A stretch of 64,000 bases of DNA. Source: an uncultured Oscillospiraceae bacterium. GTDB lineage: Bacteria; Bacillota; Clostridia; Oscillospirales; Oscillospiraceae. Shown here piece after piece: positions 60,348-64,000 of the stretch. The notes beneath the pieces were generated by a model. That model did no database searches. It was not told the origin of the DNA and worked only from the letters and a program-made list of their open reading frames with translations. The translations under genes and the position numbers were made by a program. Location: the NCBI GenBank assembly GCA_910578505.1, contig CAJTPV010000011.1, positions 1 through 64,000 on the forward strand. Direction: 5' to 3'. Within the stretch, counting starts at the first letter, position 1; each line of letters begins with the position of its first letter.

Positions 60348-61274
60348 ATGACAGTCAACAAGAAAAATCGGTCCAAAAGCGTCCAGTCCGGAGTAAGCAT
60401 CAATGAAAATGCCATTATACGGCGCATCTCGCTGATCGGGATTGTGGGAAATGTGGCGTTGTCCGCATTCAAGCTGTTCGCCGGGATTGCCGGCAGCTCC
60501 GGGGCTATGGTATCCGATGCAATCCACTCCCTTTCTGACGTTTTCGCAACATTTATTGCCTTCCTCGGCGTCCGCTTGTCTAAAAAAGCGGCAGACCAAA
60601 AACATCCTTACGGACATGAGCGTTTTGAGTGCGTCGCTTCGCTGCTGCTGGGCGTGATCCTTCTGATCACCGGGCTTGGAATTGGCCGGGCGGGACTTGA
60701 AAAAATTTTGGCGGGCAGCTACGAGACCCTGGCCGCTCCCAGCGCAATCGCGCTGGTTGCCGCAGTCGTTTCTATCCTATCAAAAGAGGCCATGTACTGG
60801 TACACCCGGCACTATGCCATAGTATTAAACTCCCCGGCGTTTATGGCGGATGCGTGGCATCACAGGTCGGACGCTTTTTCCTCCATCGGCTCGCTGACCG
60901 GCATTGCGGGCGCTATGCTCGGATTCCCTGTTATGGACAGTATCGCAAGCGTTGTGATCTGCCTGTTTATCTTAAAGGTTTCCTATGACATTTTGAAAGA
61001 TGCCATTGCAAAAATGCTGGACACATCTTGCGGCGAGGACTACGAAAAGGCTTTGACAGCCTATATCGCCGCACAGGAGGACGTGGTGCAGGTGGATATG
61101 CTCCATTCGAGGATGTTTGGAAATAAGACATATATCGAGTTGGAGCTCCAGGTTGACGGCAATTTGCCGCTCCGGGAGGCCCACGCCATCGCCGAGCGCA
61201 TTCACGACAGCGTGGAAGCGCATTTTTCAGAGATCAAGCACATCACCATCCATCTGAATCCCTCAGCGCTTTGA
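60348..61274 (+). CDS. Cation diffusion facilitator (CzcD-like) metal exporter
   Basis: The 308-residue protein has six hydrophobic helices, with SDAIHSLSDVFATFIAFLG in helix II and DAWHHRSDAFSSIGSLTG in helix V. The conserved Asp and His-x3-Asp residues form the transport site. A cytoplasmic domain with ITIHLNP follows. It exports divalent metal by proton antiport. The riboswitch suggests Co2+/Ni2+. The ATG at 60348 follows AGGAGG. Confidence 0.93.
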   Translation: MTVNKKNRSKSVQSGVSINENAIIRRISLIGIVGNVALSAFKLFAGIAGSSGAMVSDAIHSLSDVFATFIAFLGVRLSKKAADQKHPYGHERFECVASLLLGVILLITGLGIGRAGLEKILAGSYETLAAPSAIALVAAVVSILSKEAMYWYTRHYAIVLNSPAFMADAWHHRSDAFSSIGSLTGIAGAMLGFPVMDSIASVVICLFILKVSYDILKDAIAKMLDTSCGEDYEKALTAYIAAQEDVVQVDMLHSRMFGNKTYIELELQVDGNLPLREAHAIAERIHDSVEAHFSEIKHITIHLNPSAL

Positions 61275-61351
61275 AGCCGGTGTCTGTGCCGCGTTTTCTT
61301 ATGGCGGCGTGCGTGTGTGAAGGTCTTCACAGTTTATTTACAAGTAGCCCC

Positions 61352-61380
61352 TTGACAATCGGGGGAGAATATAGTATAGT
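61352..61380 (+). promoter_or_regulatory. Promoter of the Fur-family regulator
   Basis: TTGACA (61352-61357) and TATAGT (61375-61380) are 17 bases apart, 39 bases before the ATG. Confidence 0.8.
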
Positions 61381-61419
61381 TCCGTTGTAAGGATTCAATC
61401 CCAATTAGGAGCGATACCG

Positions 61420-61803
61420 ATGGAGGAAAGAAACACCCTGCAAAAGACGATCATCCACCGGACCCTGTGCAATATGCGGGGACAGCATCCCACCGCTACA
61501 GCGGTGTACACGGAGGTCCACAAGGATCACCCCACCATCAGCCGGTCCACGGTGTACCGCGTACTGGCAAGAATGGCCGAGGAGGGAAAGATCCTTCGTC
61601 TGGAGCTGGCCGCCAGCGACACCCGCTATGACGGCCAGACTATGCCCCACAGCCATGTCCGCTGCCGCGTGTGCGGCACAGTGGCCGATATCCCGGCTGT
61701 GGAGATGCGCGCGCCGTCCGCCACCGCGGGGTTTACGCTGGAGGACTGCACGGTGATCTACCGGGGCCTGTGCCCCGCTTGCCGGAAGGCGGAAGCATTC
61801 TGA
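61420..61803 (+). CDS. Fur/PerR family metalloregulator
   Basis: The 127-residue protein has a winged helix (about 10-80, HPTISRSTVYRVLARMAEEGKI), the metal-binding HSHVRCRVCGTV and a C-terminal CPACRK pair, so the structural CxxC...CxxC zinc site is complete. Adjacency to rubrerythrin suggests a PerR-like peroxide sensor. Regulatory metal ligands cannot be proven here. Confidence 0.9.
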   Translation: MEERNTLQKTIIHRTLCNMRGQHPTATAVYTEVHKDHPTISRSTVYRVLARMAEEGKILRLELAASDTRYDGQTMPHSHVRCRVCGTVADIPAVEMRAPSATAGFTLEDCTVIYRGLCPACRKAEAF

Positions 61804-61809
61804 TAGCAA

Positions 61810-61823
61810 CGCCCCTCCGGGCG
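61810..61823 (+). terminator. Short hairpin after the Fur-family gene
   Basis: CGCCC (61810-61814) and GGGCG (61819-61823) flank a tiny loop. A TATAAT follows at about 61825, so rubrerythrin may have its own promoter, though no -35 is clear. Confidence 0.35.
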
Positions 61824-61873
61824 TCTATAATTCAAGTATGTCAAATTTATTTTGCAAAAGGAGATTTACAGTT

Positions 61874-62416
61874 ATGAAGAAGTGGGTTTGCCCTGTCTGC
61901 GGTTATGTCCATGAGGGAGACGTGCCCCCCGAGAAGTGCCCCCAGTGCGGCGTCCCCGGTTCCAAGTTCACTGAGCAGAAAGCGGAGATGAGCTGGGCCG
62001 CCGAGCACGTGGTCGGCGTGGCCGCCGGCGTGGACGCGGAGATCCTGGAGGGCCTGCGCGCAAACTTTGCCGGTGAGTGCACCGAGGTCGGCATGTACCT
62101 GGCTATGGCCCGCGTGGCCCACCGTGAGGGCTATCCCGAGATCGGCCTGTACTGGGAGAAGGCCGCCTATGAGGAGGCCGAGCACGCCGCCAAGTTTGCC
62201 GAGCTGCTGGGCGAGGTGGTCACCGACTCCACCAAGAAGAACCTGGAGATGCGGGTTGAGGCCGAGAACGGCGCTACCGCCGGCAAGATGGCCATCGCCA
62301 AGAAGGCCAAGGAGCTGGGTCTGGACGCCATCCACGACACCGTCCACGAGATGGCCCGGGACGAGGCCCGTCACGGCAAGGCCTTCAAGGGCCTGCTGGA
62401 GCGCTACTTCAAGTAA
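61874..62416 (+). CDS. Rubrerythrin with N-terminal rubredoxin domain
   Basis: The 180-residue protein has an N-terminal rubredoxin (WVCPVCGYVHEGD and EKCPQCGVPG) and a C-terminal diiron four-helix domain with ECTEVGMYLAM, YEEAEHAAKF and DEARHGKAF carboxylate/His ligands. This reverse order marks reverse rubrerythrin. It reduces hydrogen peroxide in anaerobes. AAAAGGAG precedes the ATG at 61874. Confidence 0.95.
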   Translation: MKKWVCPVCGYVHEGDVPPEKCPQCGVPGSKFTEQKAEMSWAAEHVVGVAAGVDAEILEGLRANFAGECTEVGMYLAMARVAHREGYPEIGLYWEKAAYEEAEHAAKFAELLGEVVTDSTKKNLEMRVEAENGATAGKMAIAKKAKELGLDAIHDTVHEMARDEARHGKAFKGLLERYFK

Positions 62417-62619
62417 TGGAGTATAAGAGCAACGACGTCATTTGCAAGTGCAAGCAGGTGACGCTGGCCGACATCGACCATGCACTGCATACGCACACGA
62501 GCCTCCATAACGTACTGAAGGAGTTTGACGAGGTTCAGAAGCTGACAGGCTGTTCTACCGGCTGCGGCGGCTGCCATGACAAAATCGTGGGCGTGATTTC
62601 GGAGATCATCAGCGGCTGA
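62416..62619 (+). CDS. BFD-like [2Fe-2S]-binding protein
   Basis: The 67-residue protein has CKC near residue 10 and GCSTGCGGC near 47, the four-Cys pattern of bacterioferritin-associated ferredoxin-like domains. Its start shares a base with the rubrerythrin stop (TAATG), so the two are translationally coupled. It may deliver electrons to rubrerythrin. Confidence 0.88.
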   Translation: MEYKSNDVICKCKQVTLADIDHALHTHTSLHNVLKEFDEVQKLTGCSTGCGGCHDKIVGVISEIISG

Positions 62620-62660
62620 CCGGGCAAAATGCAAATAAAAAACGGGAGAGGAATTGTATC

Positions 62661-62990
62661 ATGAAAATCCGTATTGATAAAGACATCGTGGAGATCATTC
62701 CTGAGCACGCCGCCGAGGCCGCGGAGCTGGAGGCCCTGTGGATCAAAATGGGCAACTGCACCGGCGGCACCAAGCGCCTGGAGCCCATGGGCACCTATAT
62801 GAAGAGCGAGGACAAGTCGGCGAAGTTCCACATCGAGGGACTGACTGCCGAGGAGATCAAGGCCCAGCCCACGGTCCTGGCCCCCTATGACACCGACGTG
62901 TACTGCTATATCTGCAACCGCACCGAGCACATCAAGGCCGGCGATCCCATCCCCGTCTGCTGCGGCAGGCTGATGGAGATCCTCGACTGA
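62661..62990 (+). CDS. Small Cys-containing protein, function unknown
   Basis: The 109-residue protein has YCYICNRT and PVCCGR cysteine pairs near its C-terminus, suggesting a rubredoxin-like metal site, and an acidic N-terminus. ACGGGAGAGG precedes the ATG. It follows the rubrerythrin-ferredoxin pair by 41 bases and is probably part of the same oxidative-stress operon. I do not recognise the family. Confidence 0.75.
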   Translation: MKIRIDKDIVEIIPEHAAEAAELEALWIKMGNCTGGTKRLEPMGTYMKSEDKSAKFHIEGLTAEEIKAQPTVLAPYDTDVYCYICNRTEHIKAGDPIPVCCGRLMEILD

Positions 62991-63010
62991 GCGCGTATCA
63001 AAACAGCCCA

Positions 63011-63050
63011 AAGGCCCGGATCCCTTTTCATGGGGATTCGGGCCTTTCCT
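63011..63050 (+). terminator. Terminator of the rubrerythrin operon
   Basis: AAAGGCCCGGATCCC (63011-63025) pairs with GGGATTCGGGCCTTT (63034-63048, one mismatch or G-U). It follows the 109-residue gene by about 20 bases. Confidence 0.8.
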
Positions 63051-63177
63051 GTGGCCGAGAGGCCCCTGATGCACCGGCATCGGGGGCGGCTTTCGGTATC
63101 AGGGGGATAAATCGGAAGACCCCTCCATAGATATAGATACTAGAGACTACGGCTGCGGGCCGCAATGGGAGGTTACT

Positions 63178-63918
63178 ATGCTGGGATACATTATCTATGG
63201 AGACGGGCCCAGGAAGCCGGAGCTGGAGGAGCGCCGGCTGCCGGGCGGAACGTTCACCGCGCTGCGGATGGGACAGGCGGCCCATCCCAACGGGCCCCTT
63301 GCCCTGAGCCGGGCCAGGAAAAGCGCCCGGCGGCTGCGGGAGGCCGGCGTGAGAAGCGCTGTCTTTCCGGTGGATTTTCCATATACCGCCCTCTTCATCC
63401 GGCAGGGCGTCTGTCCGGTGGATACGCTGCCCCTGCGCCGCGCCCTGGCCGCGCCCCTGACCAGGCGGCGGCTGGAGGAGCAAGGGCTGGCCTCCACCGA
63501 GGCGGTGGTGGCCGTAGCCGGGGAGCGGGCCAGCCGGGAGCTGCTGGAGACGGCCAAGGCCCTGGCCCTGAGCTACCGGTATGTGCTGCTGAGCGCCCGG
63601 GGCGGGGAGGAGGAATTCGCCAGGAGCCTGCGGCGGGAATACGGCGTGTCACTGCTGCTGCGGCCCGCAAAGGAGCAGCTGGACCGGGCAGACGCGCTGC
63701 TGCTGTTTGCCCCCCGTGGTGACCTGGCGCTGGAAAACCCGATTCTGTACACCCTCTATCCGGGGGGCGAGGCCGGACGGGGCCGCCTGCCCCTGCGCCT
63801 GCCGGAGGCGCTGGCCAGCCGGCTGGAGCCCAACTGCGGCTTTGAGCAGCTGGCCGCCGCACTGTACGCCATGGGCGGGCTGACGCTGGAAACCCTTTTG
63901 GCGGAAATTTCCTGCTGA
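63178..63918 (+). CDS. Uncharacterised protein
   Basis: The 246-residue soluble protein is rich in Arg/Ala/Leu with no signal peptide or membrane helix. It has a repeated alternation of short strands and helices (AVVAVAGERASRELLETAKAL and YVLLSARGGEEEFARSL) reminiscent of a Rossmann-like fold. GGGAGGTTACT precedes the ATG. I recognise no motif. It is likely lineage-specific. Confidence 0.65.
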   Translation: MLGYIIYGDGPRKPELEERRLPGGTFTALRMGQAAHPNGPLALSRARKSARRLREAGVRSAVFPVDFPYTALFIRQGVCPVDTLPLRRALAAPLTRRRLEEQGLASTEAVVAVAGERASRELLETAKALALSYRYVLLSARGGEEEFARSLRREYGVSLLLRPAKEQLDRADALLLFAPRGDLALENPILYTLYPGGEAGRGRLPLRLPEALASRLEPNCGFEQLAAALYAMGGLTLETLLAEISC

Positions 63919-63948
63919 ACAGGGCCGCCGGCGGGCTTTTTCCGGGGC

Positions 63949-63977
63949 TTGACAGAAGGGGGAAATGCTTATATAAT
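63949..63977 (+). promoter_or_regulatory. Promoter of a gene beyond the window
   Basis: TTGACA (63949-63954) and TATAAT (63972-63977) are perfect boxes with 17-base spacing, pointing off the right edge. Confidence 0.85.
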
Positions 63978-64000
63978 GCAGAGAATGGATAGATTCATGC

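Overview
The window reads as chromosomal DNA from a GC-rich, anaerobic, spore-forming Firmicute of the Oscillospiraceae/Ruminococcaceae type (Flavonifractor, Lawsonibacter or Oscillibacter relatives). The evidence is a spoIIA sporulation locus with sigma-F, S-layer-homology (SLH) surface proteins, ferredoxin-dependent 2-oxoacid oxidoreductase, rubrerythrin, and T-box, TPP and NiCo-type RNA switches. Many genes have consensus TTGACA-N17-TATAAT promoters and strong AGGAGG ribosome binding sites. The genus is inferred from gene content only.

Layout. 0-5 kb: c-di-AMP phosphodiesterase GdpP, the spoIIAA/spoIIAB/sigF locus, a small membrane protein and a VTC-domain protein. 5-12 kb: a small zinc-ribbon gene with a frameshifted neighbour, then a two-gene unit encoding a 1666-residue secreted M60-like (mucinase-type) peptidase with a dockerin and, overlapping it by 4 bases, an SLH protein whose N-terminal domain looks cohesin-like. 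12-26 kb: TPP-riboswitch-controlled thiT, a YitT protein, nagB, two further SLH exoproteins (phosphodiester-glycosidase and CHAP types), a beta-CASP ribonuclease-like protein, traX, a VanRS-like two-component pair, tRNA-Thr and tRNA-Tyr, and two Rpn/PD-(D/E)XK genes. 26-38 kb: cytidine deaminase, a deacetylase-type lipoprotein, a Na/Pi transporter, and the pyrimidine operon pyrC-K-D-F-(HAD)-(MBL)-E-B-I.

38-46.6 kb (minus strand): ilvE, an omega-amidase-like enzyme, a four-subunit 2-oxoacid:ferredoxin oxidoreductase (VOR type), a P-loop ATPase, a GNAT acetyltransferase and an XRE-cupin-AMP-ligase fusion preceded by a T-box leader. I read the best specifier candidate as GUC (Val), and the T-box UGGU matches an A73 discriminator. 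Together these suggest a system that activates branched-chain acids to acyl-CoA, reductively carboxylates them and transaminates them to valine or other branched-chain amino acids when the cognate tRNA is uncharged. This is the most interesting hypothesis in the window, alongside the dockerin/SLH peptidase pair.

46.6-54.5 kb: orphan citrate-lyase maturation genes (citXG, citC) with a chromate transporter, a GHKL sensor kinase, two overlapping RpiR regulators, and the decayed remains of an alpha-glucoside system (PTS EIIBA fragment and an internally deleted GH4 6-phospho-glycosidase). 54.8-58.6 kb: a mobile-element-like island (AAA_14/DUF4143 ATPase, RhuM protein, serine recombinase that has lost most of its catalytic domain) with a 23-bp triple repeat between the divergent genes. 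58.7-64 kb: an unassigned protein, a CDF metal exporter behind a NiCo-type riboswitch, and a Fur-family regulator with a rubrerythrin/ferredoxin cluster for peroxide and iron stress.

All calls rest on reading the sequence and known family motifs. No database search was run.
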